DNA of 64,000 bases, from assembly GCA_963851245.1 (NCBI GenBank), contig CAWKOH010000002.1, positions 124,001 to 188,000 of the forward strand, read 5' to 3'. Made by a program: the position numbers and the translations under genes. Each line of letters starts with the position of its first letter. The first letter of the stretch is position 1. The stretch comes from CAWKOH01 sp963851245. GTDB lineage: Bacteria; Actinomycetota; Acidimicrobiia; Acidimicrobiales; Palsa-688. Shown here in pieces: positions 43,782-53,183 of the stretch. The notes beneath the pieces are model-generated. The model did no database searches, was not told the DNA's origin, and was given only the letters and a program-made list of their open reading frames with translations.

Positions 43782-43853
43782 TGCCCCCGGCAGGATTCGA
43801 ACCTGCGCACCCGGCTCCGGAGGCCGGTGCTCTATCCCCTGAGCTACGAGGGC
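43782..43853 (-). tRNA. tRNA-Arg (anticodon CCG)
   Basis: A 72-nt cloverleaf. The acceptor stem is GCCCTCG/CGGGGGC with one G-U pair. The D-arm is in TAGCTCAGGGGATAGAGC, the anticodon stem-loop reads CCGGC-CTCCGGA-GCCGG with anticodon CCG (reads CGG), and the T-arm is GCAGGTTCGAATCCTGC. The discriminator is A; CCA is not encoded. A terminator hairpin follows immediately. Confidence 0.93.
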
Positions 43854-43928
43854 GCTGACGCCAGGTCGACCATTGCTGACGCGGGGGTTCGATCATAGCC
43901 GGGCGGCCTGCTGCCCTACCATGAGCGG

Positions 43929-44036
43929 ATGCCCTGGCAGCTCCACCCCGTTGTTGACAATCGTGAGGTGGTGACCGCCTGTCCGCTCGCGCCGGCCGCC
44001 TTGCTGCCGGCTCCGGCCGTCGCGGGCCCGAAGTAA
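43929..44036 (+). CDS. Possible 35-codon leader ORF before lysA
   Basis: ATG 43929 opens a 35-codon frame ending in TAA immediately before the lysA GTG (TAAGTG). Such tight spacing could couple translation, but the peptide (MPWQLHPVVDNREVV, then Ala/Pro-rich) has no attenuator-like lysine run and no visible RBS. Listed only because of the spacing; it may be chance. Confidence 0.2.
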   Translation: MPWQLHPVVDNREVVTACPLAPAALLPAPAVAGPK

Positions 44037-45356
44037 GTGCTGCCCGACCCGAGTCCCGAGCCGGCCCTGCCAGCGGGCCACGGCCCTCTTCCGGTTCACC
44101 TCCTGCCAGACAATGCGTCGATCGGAACCGGGGGGCGCCTTTCGATCGCAGGGGTGGATCTGCTCGACCTGGTCGCTGAATACGGCACCCCGATTTTCGT
44201 CTACGACGAGGACCACATGCGGCGCCGTTGCCAGGAGGCGGTCGCAGCATGGGGTGAGGGCGCCGCGTACGCATCCAAGGCCTTCCTCTGCCGCGCCATG
44301 GCCCGGTTGGCCTCTGAGGAGGGAATGTCCATCGACGTGTCGACCGGGGGCGAACTACACGTGGTGCTGTCTGCCGGCGTGCCGGGGGAGCGCCTGGTGT
44401 TGCACGGCAACAACAAATCTGAGGCAGAGCTCGCCCGCGCTTTAGCCGCTCGGGTGGGCCGCATCGTCATCGATTCCATGGACGAGATCGATCGGATCGA
44501 AGCACTGGCGCTGGCGGCCCCGGACCGCCCCAAGGTTCTCATCCGGGTCACCCCGGGGATTGAGGCCCACACCCACGAGTACGTCATGACCGGCCAGGAC
44601 GACTCCAAGTTCGGGTTCGGACTGGCGTCTGGGGCGGCCGCGGAGGCCGTAGCCCGGCTGCGCCGGTCCGGCTCGCCGGTTGACCTGGTGGGTATCCACG
44701 CCCACATCGGCTCGCAGGTATTCGTGCTGGGCTCATTCGAGAAGGCCGTCGCCACGCTGGCCGAGTTCTTTTTGCCCCTGGGTCTCTCGGAACTCTGTGT
44801 GGGCGGCGGCCTCGGTGTCGCTTATGTCGACGAGGAGACAGCACCGACGATCGCCGAGTGGGCCGCGGCCGTGCGAGCCGCCGCCTCAGCAGCGGGCATC
44901 GGGGAAGGCGTCCGCTTGACGGCCGAGCCGGGGCGGTCGGTGGTGGCAGCCGCCGCCATCACCTGCTACACGATCGGGACCATCAAGGACCTGCCCGGCA
45001 TCCGCACCTATGTCAGCGTAGATGGCGGTATGAGCGACAACCCGCGGCCAGTTCTTTATGGCAGCGGCTACGAAGCCTTCTTGGTGCGAGGGGCAGACGC
45101 GACAAGGCCGCGCACGGTGACGGTGGTCGGCAAGCATTGCGAGTCCGGCGACGTGATCGTTCGGGACGCGCAGGTGCCGCAAGACATCGCGGTAGGTGAC
45201 GTTCTGGCCACACCTGTCACCGGCGCGTACGGCCACTCGATGGCCTCCACCTACAATAAGGTTCCCCGCCCGCCTGTCCTGTTCGCCCGTGACGGCCGGG
45301 CTCGGCTCGTCGTGAGGCGGGAAACCCTGGACGACCTCCTGACCTTGGACGTCTGA
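44037..45356 (+). CDS. lysA: Diaminopimelate decarboxylase
   Basis: PLP enzyme making L-lysine from meso-diaminopimelate. The PLP-lysine motif is YASKAFLC, the glycine-rich phosphate site is CVGGGLGVAY, and the C-terminal HCESGD and GAYGHSMASTYN carry the substrate/PLP residues. The 439-residue length is normal. GTG 44037. It heads a lysA-hom-thrC cluster of aspartate-family genes. Confidence 0.95.
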   Translation: MLPDPSPEPALPAGHGPLPVHLLPDNASIGTGGRLSIAGVDLLDLVAEYGTPIFVYDEDHMRRRCQEAVAAWGEGAAYASKAFLCRAMARLASEEGMSIDVSTGGELHVVLSAGVPGERLVLHGNNKSEAELARALAARVGRIVIDSMDEIDRIEALALAAPDRPKVLIRVTPGIEAHTHEYVMTGQDDSKFGFGLASGAAAEAVARLRRSGSPVDLVGIHAHIGSQVFVLGSFEKAVATLAEFFLPLGLSELCVGGGLGVAYVDEETAPTIAEWAAAVRAAASAAGIGEGVRLTAEPGRSVVAAAAITCYTIGTIKDLPGIRTYVSVDGGMSDNPRPVLYGSGYEAFLVRGADATRPRTVTVVGKHCESGDVIVRDAQVPQDIAVGDVLATPVTGAYGHSMASTYNKVPRPPVLFARDGRARLVVRRETLDDLLTLDV

Positions 45357-45403
45357 CCCTTGAGCCCGGAGTCCTGTCTCCCATGCGAACTACCCTGCGG
45401 GTC

Positions 45404-46823
45404 ATGAATAGGGCTTTGCGGGTCGGCTTGCTCGGATGCGGCAACGTCGGAGGCGCTCTCGCTCATCTCCTGGTGGATGACGCCGAGCGCATAGTTGCTC
45501 GCACCGGAATGGACCTCAGGGTGGTCGCCGTTGCCGTCCGGAGCCTGTCTCGCGAGCGCCGACGCGCCCGTGCCCGCAAGCGCCTTCACGACCGATGCCG
45601 GCTCTGTCGTGACGGATCCCGATATCGACATTGTGGTCGAGGTGATCGGAGGCATAGAGCCGGCCCGCAGTCTGATCCTGACTGCTCTCAAGGCCGGGAA
45701 GCCGGTCGTGACGGCCAACAAGGAACTCCTCGCCAACTGCGGTTCCGAGCTGTTCGAGGCGGCGTCGATGGCCGGCGTCGACCTGCTCTTCGAGGCCGCG
45801 GTAGCGGGAGCCATTCCCCTGATCCGCCCCCTCAGGGAGTCTCTGGCCGGCGAACGCATCGGCCGGGTCATGGGAATCGTGAACGGGACGACCAATTTCA
45901 TCCTGACCCGGATGTCCGAAGGCGGAGCGACCTACCACGATGCCCTGGCGGAGGCCCAGAGCCTCGGCTACGCCGAGCGGGACCCGACCGCCGATGTGGA
46001 GGGATTCGACGCCGCCGCCAAGGCGGCCATTCTGGCCAATGTGGCCTTCGGGGCCCGGGTGGTCGCGGGGGACGTTTACCGGGAGGGGATCTCCGGCATA
46101 ACCAGCCTGGACATCGCCGTGGCTCACAAGCTCGGATACACGGTCAAGCTTCTGGCGGTGGTCGAGCACTCCGACGAGGTAGGAGACGAACCGGAAGCCG
46201 TCGCCGTGCGCGTACACCCGGCGATGATTCCGGCCACCCACCCTCTGGCGTCGGTCCGAGACTCGTTCAACGCCGTCTTCGTGGAAGGCGCTGCCGTCGG
46301 TCAGCTGATGTTCCTGGGCCGGGGAGCCGGTGGTATGCCTACCGCGAGCGCCGTGCTCGGTGACCTCCTGGACGCGGCCCACGACCTGACCACGGGAGGG
46401 CTCGGCCGGACCGTGACATTGCGCCGCACGGCCATCCGTCCGATCGACGATCTGAGGTCGGCCTACTATCTCACTCTCGATGTCGTTGACCGGCCCGGAG
46501 TCCTCCACGCTGTGTCCGGTGTCCTGGGCCGGCATCAGGTCTCCATCCAGCTCATGGAGCAAGAGGTGCTGCCCGTCCCGCATACTTACGGGTCAGGTAG
46601 CGGGGGATTCTCGGGTAGCAGCGGCCATGGACCGGTGGACGGTACGGCGGGCGTTGATTCTGCCGGGCGGGCCCGGCCAGGCGGCTCGGAGGACTCCAGC
46701 GCCAGGCTGGTCTTTGTGACCCACCCTGCTTACGAGCGGGACATGCAGGCTTGCCTGGGAGAACTGCGGCACCTAGACGTGGTGCACCAGATCGGTGGTC
46801 TGCTGCGGGTCATCGGACCGTGA
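45404..46823 (+). CDS. hom: Homoserine dehydrogenase (one frameshift)
   Basis: NAD(P)-dependent reduction of aspartate semialdehyde to homoserine. The nucleotide fold starts VGLLGCGNVGGAL. After a +1 shift near 45545-45556 come TANKELLANCG, the catalytic region GIVNGTTNFILTRM...GYAERDPTADVEGFDAAAKA and a C-terminal ACT domain (LTLDVVDRPGVLHAVSGVL), which usually mediates threonine feedback. A Gly/Ser-rich insert of ~40 residues interrupts the ACT domain. The start is ATG 45404, or ATG 45383 in the same frame. It is followed 4 nt later by thrC. Confidence 0.92.
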
Positions 46824-46827
46824 GGAG

Positions 46828-47872
46828 ATGAGCCCGGTGTGGCGGGGAGTCATCGAGGAATACCGGGACTATCTCCCGGTTTCAGCGTCCACGCCAGTAG
46901 TGACTCTGCACGAGGGCGGGACGCCCCTGCTGCGAGCGCCCCGCCTTTCGGAACGCGTCGGCGCCGAGGTATGGCTCAAGTTCGAGGGAGCGAACCCGAC
47001 CGGGTCCTTCAAGGACCGGGGTATGACGTTGGCCATCTCGAAGGCGCTCGAGGAGGGCGCTAAGGCTGTAGTCTGCGGCTCTACGGGCAACACGTCGGCG
47101 TCGGCGGCGGCCTATGCCGCCCGCGGCGGGCATGACGTGCGCGGTACTGATCCCCGAGGGCTACATCGCGCTGGGAAAGCTGGCCCAAGCCCTGATTCAT
47201 GGAGCCCGAGTCCTTCAGATCCGTGACAACTTCGACGTGGCGCTCGACATCGTTCGCCAACTCGGTGACGGGGCTCCGGTCACGGTTGTCAACTCCATCA
47301 ACCCCTATCGGATCGAGGGCCAGAAGACGGGGGCGTTCGAGATCGTGGACGCTCTCGGCGACGCTCCGGACTATCACTGCATCCCGGTCGGCAATGCCGG
47401 CAACATCACGGCGTACTGGAAGGGCTACCGCGAGTACCAGGACGCGGGTCGGGTGACCAGGCTTCCAAGGATGCTCGGATTCCAGGCAGCGGGGGCCGCC
47501 CCGCTGGTAGAAGGCCATCCGATCGAACACCCCGAAACGGTCGCTACGGCCATACGCATCGGGCGGCCGGCCTCGTGGTACGGCGCCACCGCAGCGGCGT
47601 CGGAGTCAGGGGGAGCGATCGCAGCCGTGACCGATGAGGAAATCCTCGCCGCCTACCGGTATCTGGCCCAGGAGGAATCGGTGTTCTGCGAGCCCGCCTC
47701 GGCCGCCTCGGTGGCGGGGCTACTGAAGAGCGGGGTTACGGTCGGTTCCACCACCGTCTGCGTTCTAACCGGGCACGGGCTGAAGGACCCCGATATCGCC
47801 ATCGGCCAGATCGCCGTCCCCACCGTCGTCGACGCCGACGTCCGTGCCGTGCGGGCCGAACTTGGGCTTTGA
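46828..47872 (+). CDS. threonine synthase thrC: Threonine synthase (one frameshift)
   Basis: PLP enzyme converting O-phosphohomoserine to threonine. The PLP lysine lies in NPTGSFKDRGM and the phosphate loop is CGSTGNTSAS. A +1 shift at about 47125 separates AAYAAR from AGMTCAVLIPEGYIALGKLAQ. The C-terminal GNAGNITAYWKGY and EPASAASVAGLLK are present, giving ~348 residues, normal for the family. ATG 46828 has a GAGGAG ribosome-binding site overlapping the hom stop. Confidence 0.92.
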
Positions 47873-47942
47873 AGCTGTAATACGGGGTCGCGTTCGGGCC
47901 GGTTGCCTCCGGGGCCGGCTGCTCTCGCCGCCCCGCACCTGG

Positions 47943-47972
47943 TTGCCGTTTCAGACCGGCGGTCGCTACCAT
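47943..47972 (+). promoter_or_regulatory. Possible rho promoter with long leader
   Basis: TTGCCG (47943-47948) and TACCAT (47967-47972) with an 18-bp spacer, within the 278-bp gene-free stretch between thrC and rho. This would give a leader of about 170 nt, consistent with the autogenous attenuation known for rho in other bacteria. No riboswitch class was recognised in the leader. Confidence 0.35.
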
Positions 47973-48150
47973 GGAGAGGTCGTCGCCCGCATAGGCCAGC
48001 GCAGATGCCGGGTGATGGTGCCCCCCTTCGCTCGACGGCAGGCGGTGTGCACCAGCCGAAGCCCTCGCCGATGCAGCATCTGCGTGCGTCCGGGCCTTGG
48101 CGGACGTCCCCATTATCCCCACCAGCGGCAAAACATGAACGAGGTTGCAA

Positions 48151-50052
48151 ATGAGCGAAACGCAGCTCGAACGCTCAGTCCTTGAAGCTAAGGAGCGCGA
48201 CGAGCTTTTCGCCATCGCGGACGCCCTGGGGGCCAGCCCTGCGGCCCGGGCCAAGAAGAGCGATCTGATCAACCAGATCCTCCTGGCGACAGGCATAGAG
48301 CCCGACGCCGGCAGCGGGCCGGAGCCGGAGAAGCCCCGCCGGACACGAGCTCGGAAAGCGGCTGAGAAGCCCGCTGAGACGGCCGAGTCCGTTTCCCCGG
48401 TGAATGGCTCCGGTTCCGGGGCGGGCCCGGATGCTCGAGCCGGCTCGAGGACTCGCGCCGGAGCGGATATCGGCGCCGACAGTGGTCAGGAAATCGAGGC
48501 GCCTGCGGACGAGCGGGCCATGGCGGCGAGCAACGGCAGCAGCGCGGAGGCGGACCCGGATAACGGCGCGGAGGGATCCAAATCCTCCCCCCGGGAATCG
48601 TCTGACGACGCCGGCCGTCCCGACGCCGGCCGTCCCGACGCCGGCCGTCCCGAGCGGACTTCAGCCCGAGGTCGGGCCGGGGCCTCGACCCGGGTGACGC
48701 CTTCCGGGCGCACCGACACCGACGGTTCGAGCTCCGGCAGCGCCGATTCGAGCGGACCCGACACCGACAGCGGGGGGTCCGGCGGAGCGGCGCAGACCGG
48801 TTTCGGAGCTGAGCCCGGCAATCGCCGCAACCGTAGGCGGCGGGGTCGCGATCGCTTCGACCGGCCCGAGAGGGATCTGCCCGGCCAGAGTGTCGAATCC
48901 CAGTACAACGGTGAACCCATCCCGGTGACCGGCTACCTCGACCTTCGCGACGAGGGCTACGGTTTCCTGCGCACCAGTGGGTTCCTGTCCGGACCCGGGG
49001 ATGTGTACGTGTCCATCAGCCAGGTTCGCCGATTCGCCTTGCGCAAGGGCGACTACCTGGAAGGCGCCGCCCGACCCGCCGGGGGCAACGAGAAGTACCC
49101 CGCCCTCCTCCGTATCGACACCGTCTCCGGGATGACCCCGGACGACGCGCGCGGCCGGCCTCGATTCGAGAACCTGACCCCGCTGTTCCCTGATGCCAAG
49201 CTACGGCTCGAGATCCCCGGGGACTCGGCCAATCTCACCGCCCGGATCGTCGATCTGATCTCGCCGATAGGTAAAGGCCAGCGCGGCCTCATCGTCTCGC
49301 CGCCCAAAGCCGGCAAGACCACGATCCTGAAGCAGATAGCCCACTCGATCGAAGCCAATAACCCGGATGTCCAGCTGATGGTGCTGCTCGTCGACGAGCG
49401 ACCGGAAGAAGTCACGGACATGAGGCGGTCGGTGAAGGGCGAAGTGATCGCCTCCACCTTCGATCGCCCAGCGGAGGAACACACCCAGGTGGCCGAACTG
49501 GCCATCGAGCGGGCCAAGCGCATGGTCGAAGTGGGGAAGGACGTGGTCATCGTCCTGGACGGCATCACCCGCCTGGCCCGGGCCTACAACCTGGCCCAAC
49601 CGGCGACCGGACGGATCATGTCGGGAGGCATCGATACCGGTGCCCTGTACCCGCCCAAGAAGTTCTTCGGGGCGGCCCGGAATATCGAGGAGGGAGGATC
49701 GTTGACGATCCTGGCTACGGCCTTGGTGGAAACCGGCAGCCGAATGGACGAGGTCATCTTCGAGGAGTTCAAGGGAACAGGAAACATGGAATTGCGGTTG
49801 GACAGAAGGCTGGCGGAGCGCCGTATCTATCCGGCCATAGACGTCAACGCTTCGTCCACTCGGCACGAAGAGCTCCTCTTCGACCGGGTCCAGCTGCAGC
49901 AGGTCTGGAAGCTGCGCCGGGTACTGAACGCTCTGGCCAGCGAGGGCAGTGCAGCCGCCGGGCTGGAGTTGCTCCTCGACCGCATCAAGTCCACCCGCAC
50001 CAACGACGAGTTCCTGGCCGAAGTAGCCAAAAACGCCACGCCGGCCATTTGA
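48151..50052 (+). CDS. rho: Transcription termination factor Rho
   Basis: A 633-residue hexameric RNA helicase. An N-terminal SAP-like Rho_N region (LFAIADALGASPAARAKKSDLINQIL) is followed by a ~180-residue disordered Asp/Ser/Gly/Arg-rich insert, as in high-GC actinobacteria. The RNA-binding cold-shock fold (LDLRDEGYGFLRTSGFL), Walker A (PPKAGKTT) and Walker B (LVDERPEEVTDM) follow. The C-terminal R-loop region is intact. ATG 48151 is chosen over an in-frame TTG 48145; an ACGAGG sequence lies upstream. rpmE follows 11 bp later. Confidence 0.96.
   Translation: MSETQLERSVLEAKERDELFAIADALGASPAARAKKSDLINQILLATGIEPDAGSGPEPEKPRRTRARKAAEKPAETAESVSPVNGSGSGAGPDARAGSRTRAGADIGADSGQEIEAPADERAMAASNGSSAEADPDNGAEGSKSSPRESSDDAGRPDAGRPDAGRPERTSARGRAGASTRVTPSGRTDTDGSSSGSADSSGPDTDSGGSGGAAQTGFGAEPGNRRNRRRRGRDRFDRPERDLPGQSVESQYNGEPIPVTGYLDLRDEGYGFLRTSGFLSGPGDVYVSISQVRRFALRKGDYLEGAARPAGGNEKYPALLRIDTVSGMTPDDARGRPRFENLTPLFPDAKLRLEIPGDSANLTARIVDLISPIGKGQRGLIVSPPKAGKTTILKQIAHSIEANNPDVQLMVLLVDERPEEVTDMRRSVKGEVIASTFDRPAEEHTQVAELAIERAKRMVEVGKDVVIVLDGITRLARAYNLAQPATGRIMSGGIDTGALYPPKKFFGAARNIEEGGSLTILATALVETGSRMDEVIFEEFKGTGNMELRLDRRLAERRIYPAIDVNASSTRHEELLFDRVQLQQVWKLRRVLNALASEGSAAAGLELLLDRIKSTRTNDEFLAEVAKNATPAI
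48607..48651 (+). repeat. 15-bp tandem repeat inside rho
   Basis: Three exact copies of GACGCCGGCCGTCCC, in frame, encode DAGRP three times in the disordered N-terminal insert of Rho. They are likely to vary in copy number. Confidence 0.9.
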
Positions 50053-50063
50053 GAGAGGCAACC

Positions 50064-50273
50064 ATGAAAACCGATACCCATCCCGAGTACGTGACCGCTA
50101 CCGTCACTTGCTCGTGCGGGAACACTTTCACCACCCGCTCGACCAAAGCCGAGCTTCACACTGAGTTGTGCAACGAGTGCCACCCCTTCTACACGGGCAA
50201 GCAGAAGCTCGTGGACACGGGTGGTCGGGTCGAGCGCTTCGAGCGCCGCTACGGACGCCGGGGCAAGAAGTAA
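50064..50273 (+). CDS. rpmE: Ribosomal protein bL31 (zinc-binding form)
   Basis: A 69-residue large-subunit protein. The zinc-ligand cysteines in TCSCGNTF and CNECHPFYTGKQKLVDTGGR mark the C+ type of bL31 used when zinc is sufficient. ATG 50064 has a GAGAGG ribosome-binding site. It lies between rho and the unknown gene. Confidence 0.96.
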   Translation: MKTDTHPEYVTATVTCSCGNTFTTRSTKAELHTELCNECHPFYTGKQKLVDTGGRVERFERRYGRRGKK

Positions 50274-50293
50274 GCAGCGATCGTCTGGACCAG

Positions 50294-51334
50294 TTGCGGG
50301 CTGTCAAGCTCGGCGCCCTGGTCCGTGATCATTTTGAAAAGGAGGGGACTTCGCGCCGCCTGCCCTCGAATCTGCCCGGGGGCGCGGCGCTGCTCGATCC
50401 CGAGGCCAGACGGGCGTGGGTTCTCATCGCCGACGGAGTGGTGAACCGCTTCGGGCCGGCGCTGGCATGGGGGTGGCGCCAGGCGGTGGAGGAGCTGCAC
50501 GTGCTGGTCGAAGCCTCCGTTCCCGGCGGTCCCTCTGCGGCGTCGGGCGTGATAGCGCGACGGGCGGCGGCCATGGCCAACCCACCCCGGATCTGGGATG
50601 TCAGAGGCCGCGATCTGGTTGCGGCCTCGCCGGCGGAGGCCGTGCCGGGTGCAGTGGTGTCGCCAACCTCTGCCTCCGGCGACGAAGCTTCGATCCGTCA
50701 GGTGCACACTTACCCTGACCTGTTGCGCGCTCATGGTGCCGAGCCGGTCCTCGAACACGGGGTGCTGAGAGGAGAAGTCTTGGGTCTGGAAGTGGCCCGA
50801 GTGGTCGCTGGCCAGCTTCAGGTCGGGGTTGGTCGGCATGACCGTCTGGCCCGGGCCGAGATGCATCCCGACGAGGACATCGGCCAGGCGCTCGACGAAG
50901 CGGTCCGTGCGGTCCGGGCGCGGCGCCGGCTCAGCGAACCGCGCCACCCTGCCAACACCCTGGCACGCGGTCGATGGCTGCGGTCGATCGTGTGCACCCG
51001 TCCGGAGCTGGTGGGCGGCCGCGATCTGGTGCCGGTGGAGCCACCATTACCGTGGTTCGATCTGCCGGAGGCCGGAGCGGCGCCGGCGGTGGGCACGTCG
51101 TCCCCTGGAGCCAGGCCGCTTGTCATCGTGTGTTCCGTGGGCGTGGATATGGACCTCATCCCGACGGCGGCCGACAGCCGGCTCATCCACCGTCCGGGTG
51201 CCGGTCTGGCAATCGTCGTGCCGGAGGGCGATGACGTGCCCGTGACCCGCGCCCTGGCCGCCATGCTCGCAGACCCTGCCGACGTGCGGGTGGTGCCGCG
51301 TGGGTGGGAAGACCTGGCTCAGGATGGGCGCTAA
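50294..51334 (+). CDS. Conserved protein of unknown function
   Basis: About 346 residues, no family recognised. It is an even mix of hydrophobic and charged residues, without signal peptide or membrane helix, and with an internal histidine-containing segment (GVGRHDRLARAEMHPDEDIG). The steady codon pattern and its place in the rho-rpmE-prfA neighbourhood argue that it is a real cytoplasmic gene. The start is uncertain; TTG 50294 is used because no ATG or GTG lies in a sensible place. It overlaps the convergent methyltransferase by 4 nt. Confidence 0.6.
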   Translation: MRAVKLGALVRDHFEKEGTSRRLPSNLPGGAALLDPEARRAWVLIADGVVNRFGPALAWGWRQAVEELHVLVEASVPGGPSAASGVIARRAAAMANPPRIWDVRGRDLVAASPAEAVPGAVVSPTSASGDEASIRQVHTYPDLLRAHGAEPVLEHGVLRGEVLGLEVARVVAGQLQVGVGRHDRLARAEMHPDEDIGQALDEAVRAVRARRRLSEPRHPANTLARGRWLRSIVCTRPELVGGRDLVPVEPPLPWFDLPEAGAAPAVGTSSPGARPLVIVCSVGVDMDLIPTAADSRLIHRPGAGLAIVVPEGDDVPVTRALAAMLADPADVRVVPRGWEDLAQDGR

Positions 51335-52176
51335 GCCGGCTTCTGGGCCTTTAGGCTGTACATGAGGGGGAGTTTGCCGGGGCCGGGCCACCGATAGCGT
51401 CCGTCCTTGCCTTTGACCAGCCATCTGGTCAACCCGAACAGAGTGTGATCCCACTCGTGAAAGAATCGGAGTTCCAGTCCAGCGCCGAGAATCCCGTCGA
51501 AGACCTGGGCCAGGGAGTGCTGCCACTCGTATGAAATGTTGTGCGTGGTGGGCGCTGTCTCGTCGGCATAGGTGCCCGGCGTCTGGTCTTCGATGGCGTC
51601 TGTATCGAAGTAGTCGTACTTGATCGTCGGCTCGATTTCGTCGAGGCACGACCCCACCGGGTGGAACTCACAGACGTAGAGCCAGCCGCCGGGGCGCAGG
51701 AGATTGGAACAGTCGGCCGCCCAGCCGTTCAGGTCGGGCAGCCAGCACAGGGCGCCCTTGCCGGTGTAGACCACGTCGAACTCGCCTGATCCGAGGGTGG
51801 CGACGGCGTCGCGGACGTCGGCCTGGACGAAGCTGACCCGGTCGGCGAGATCGAGCTCGCCGGCCAGCTGGGTGGCGGCCGCGATCGCCGGGGCCGAGAA
51901 GTCGAGACCGACGGCGCGGAGCGTTGGGTGCAGACGGACAAGATCCATCGTGTCCAGGCCGAAATGGCACTGGAGATGAAGAAGCCGGCAGCCACCTAGC
52001 GCGCCCAGCTCGGCCACCTCGAACGGTTGCACCTGCGCCTGGCCCGCCTTGAACGCCTCTACGTCGTAGAAGTCAGAGCGTACGTGGATCGGGACCCGCT
52101 CGTCCCACATGCGGCGGTTGACCTCGGCCCAATCGAACGAACGAGCGCTCACGGCTTGGAGTGTAGGTCCGTCCAA
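51331..52176 (-). CDS. Class I SAM-dependent methyltransferase
   Basis: A 281-residue Rossmann methyltransferase. Motif I is LLHLQCHFGLDTMDL (Gly-poor but family-typical of the Tam/UbiE-like group), motif II is AVGLDFSAPAI, and the post-I segment is FDVVYTGKGALCWLPDL. The substrate cannot be told. It is convergent with the unknown gene upstream and divergent from the AbiEi-DUF559 gene, 22 bp between starts. ATG 52176. Confidence 0.85.
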   Translation of the reverse strand: MDGPTLQAVSARSFDWAEVNRRMWDERVPIHVRSDFYDVEAFKAGQAQVQPFEVAELGALGGCRLLHLQCHFGLDTMDLVRLHPTLRAVGLDFSAPAIAAATQLAGELDLADRVSFVQADVRDAVATLGSGEFDVVYTGKGALCWLPDLNGWAADCSNLLRPGGWLYVCEFHPVGSCLDEIEPTIKYDYFDTDAIEDQTPGTYADETAPTTHNISYEWQHSLAQVFDGILGAGLELRFFHEWDHTLFGLTRWLVKGKDGRYRWPGPGKLPLMYSLKAQKPA

Positions 52177-52186
52177 CTTCGGAATG

Positions 52187-52192
52187 TAATAT
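52187..52192 (+). promoter_or_regulatory. -10 element for a leaderless AbiEi-DUF559 transcript
   Basis: TAATAT ends 6 nt before ATG 52199, in a short AT-rich island within GC-rich DNA. The transcription start would fall at or next to the ATG, and no Shine-Dalgarno is present, so a leaderless mRNA is predicted. No convincing -35 hexamer is seen at 16-18 bp. Confidence 0.5.
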
Positions 52193-52198
52193 CATTAA

Positions 52199-53104
52199 AT
52201 GACAGGTAAGTGGGTGGAACTGGCTTTGACACAGGCCGGGACGATCTCGGCCGCGCAGCTAGCGGAATCAGGCGTGTCCGCCTACGCCATCCGGCAGTTG
52301 GTCGCCGCCGGGGTGCTGTTTCGGGTCAGCCGCGGGGTGTATGTCATGGCCGGCACTGACGGCGGATGGAAACAAGACCTTTGGATCGCGTTGCTGGCGT
52401 CCGGTCCAAGCGCCTTCGCATGCCGTCGTAGTGCCGCTCGGTTGTGGAATCTCGATGGAGTTGACCCTGGGCCGGTCGATATCGGCGTCGGCACCGGTCA
52501 TGCTCCCCGCCGTCCCGGTACCGCTCGTCTGCGAGGCCTCCGCCCGGTTGACCTGACCGTCCTCGACCGTATCCCGGTTACCTCTGTGCCCCGAACCCTG
52601 GTCGACCTGGCTTCGATCGCTTCACCCCTGATCGTCGAGAGAAGCCTCGAGTGCGCTCTCCGCCGACGACTCGTAACCCCAGCCTGGCTTCGGCATCCTG
52701 GACTGCCGCCTCGATCGCGCGCCGGCCGAGTCCTAAGCGACATCCTGGCCGGGCGGCCCCCGGACGCCCCGCCGACGGACAGCGATGCAGAGACCCTCTT
52801 CCTGCAGATCGCCCGGTCTGTGGGGCTGCCACCTCCACGGCGCCAGTTTCGGATCCTCATCAGCGGACGCGAGTACCGAATCGATTTCGCGTGGCCCGCG
52901 TTGAGATTGGCGGTCGAGATCGATGGCGCATCGGTGCATGGTCCCCGCCGGCTCGGATCCGACCTGCGACGGCAAAACCACATCGTCCTCGATGGTTGGA
53001 TGATCCTTCGCTTCACGTGGTCGATGGTCGCCATGGAGCCCGGCGGCGTCGGCGGCGTGCTGACAAAGGCCTGGAACGCCCGAACCATCTCCGCTGCCAT
53101 CTGA
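52199..53104 (+). CDS. AbiEi-like N-terminal domain fused to DUF559 (Vsr-like) endonuclease domain
   Basis: A 301-residue protein. Residues 1-75 match the type IV antitoxin AbiEi winged-helix (TISAAQLAESGVSAYAIRQLVAAGVL followed by RVSRGVYVMAG). The middle resembles AbiEi C-terminal sequence (VTSVPRTLVDLASI). Residues ~225-285 form a DUF559/PD-(D/E)XK-like nuclease core (YRIDFAWPALRLAVEIDG and RRQNHIVLDGWMILRFTW) with the Asp and Glu in place. No AbiEii toxin gene is adjacent, so it may act alone. The family is common and scattered in actinobacteria, suggesting horizontal spread. Confidence 0.8.
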   Translation: MTGKWVELALTQAGTISAAQLAESGVSAYAIRQLVAAGVLFRVSRGVYVMAGTDGGWKQDLWIALLASGPSAFACRRSAARLWNLDGVDPGPVDIGVGTGHAPRRPGTARLRGLRPVDLTVLDRIPVTSVPRTLVDLASIASPLIVERSLECALRRRLVTPAWLRHPGLPPRSRAGRVLSDILAGRPPDAPPTDSDAETLFLQIARSVGLPPPRRQFRILISGREYRIDFAWPALRLAVEIDGASVHGPRRLGSDLRRQNHIVLDGWMILRFTWSMVAMEPGGVGGVLTKAWNARTISAAI

Positions 53105-53183
53105 AACTGGTCGGGCTTTGCTATCCCCGCCGGCGGGAGCCAGCCGGCCGATCGTGCTGTTGATTGGCGCTCCCCGGTCAGGC

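Noticed and set aside
43782..43853. tRNA-Arg as an integration site for the conjugation module
   Set aside because: The module lies more than 20 kb away and no partial tRNA copy or direct repeat was seen at its edges.
43929..44036. Attenuator leader peptide for lysA
   Set aside because: It ends next to the lysA start but has no lysine codon run, no RBS and no terminator/antiterminator hairpins; kept only as a low-confidence ORF.
47973..48150. Riboswitch in the rho leader
   Set aside because: The leader is long enough, but no conserved core of a known riboswitch class could be recognised by eye.
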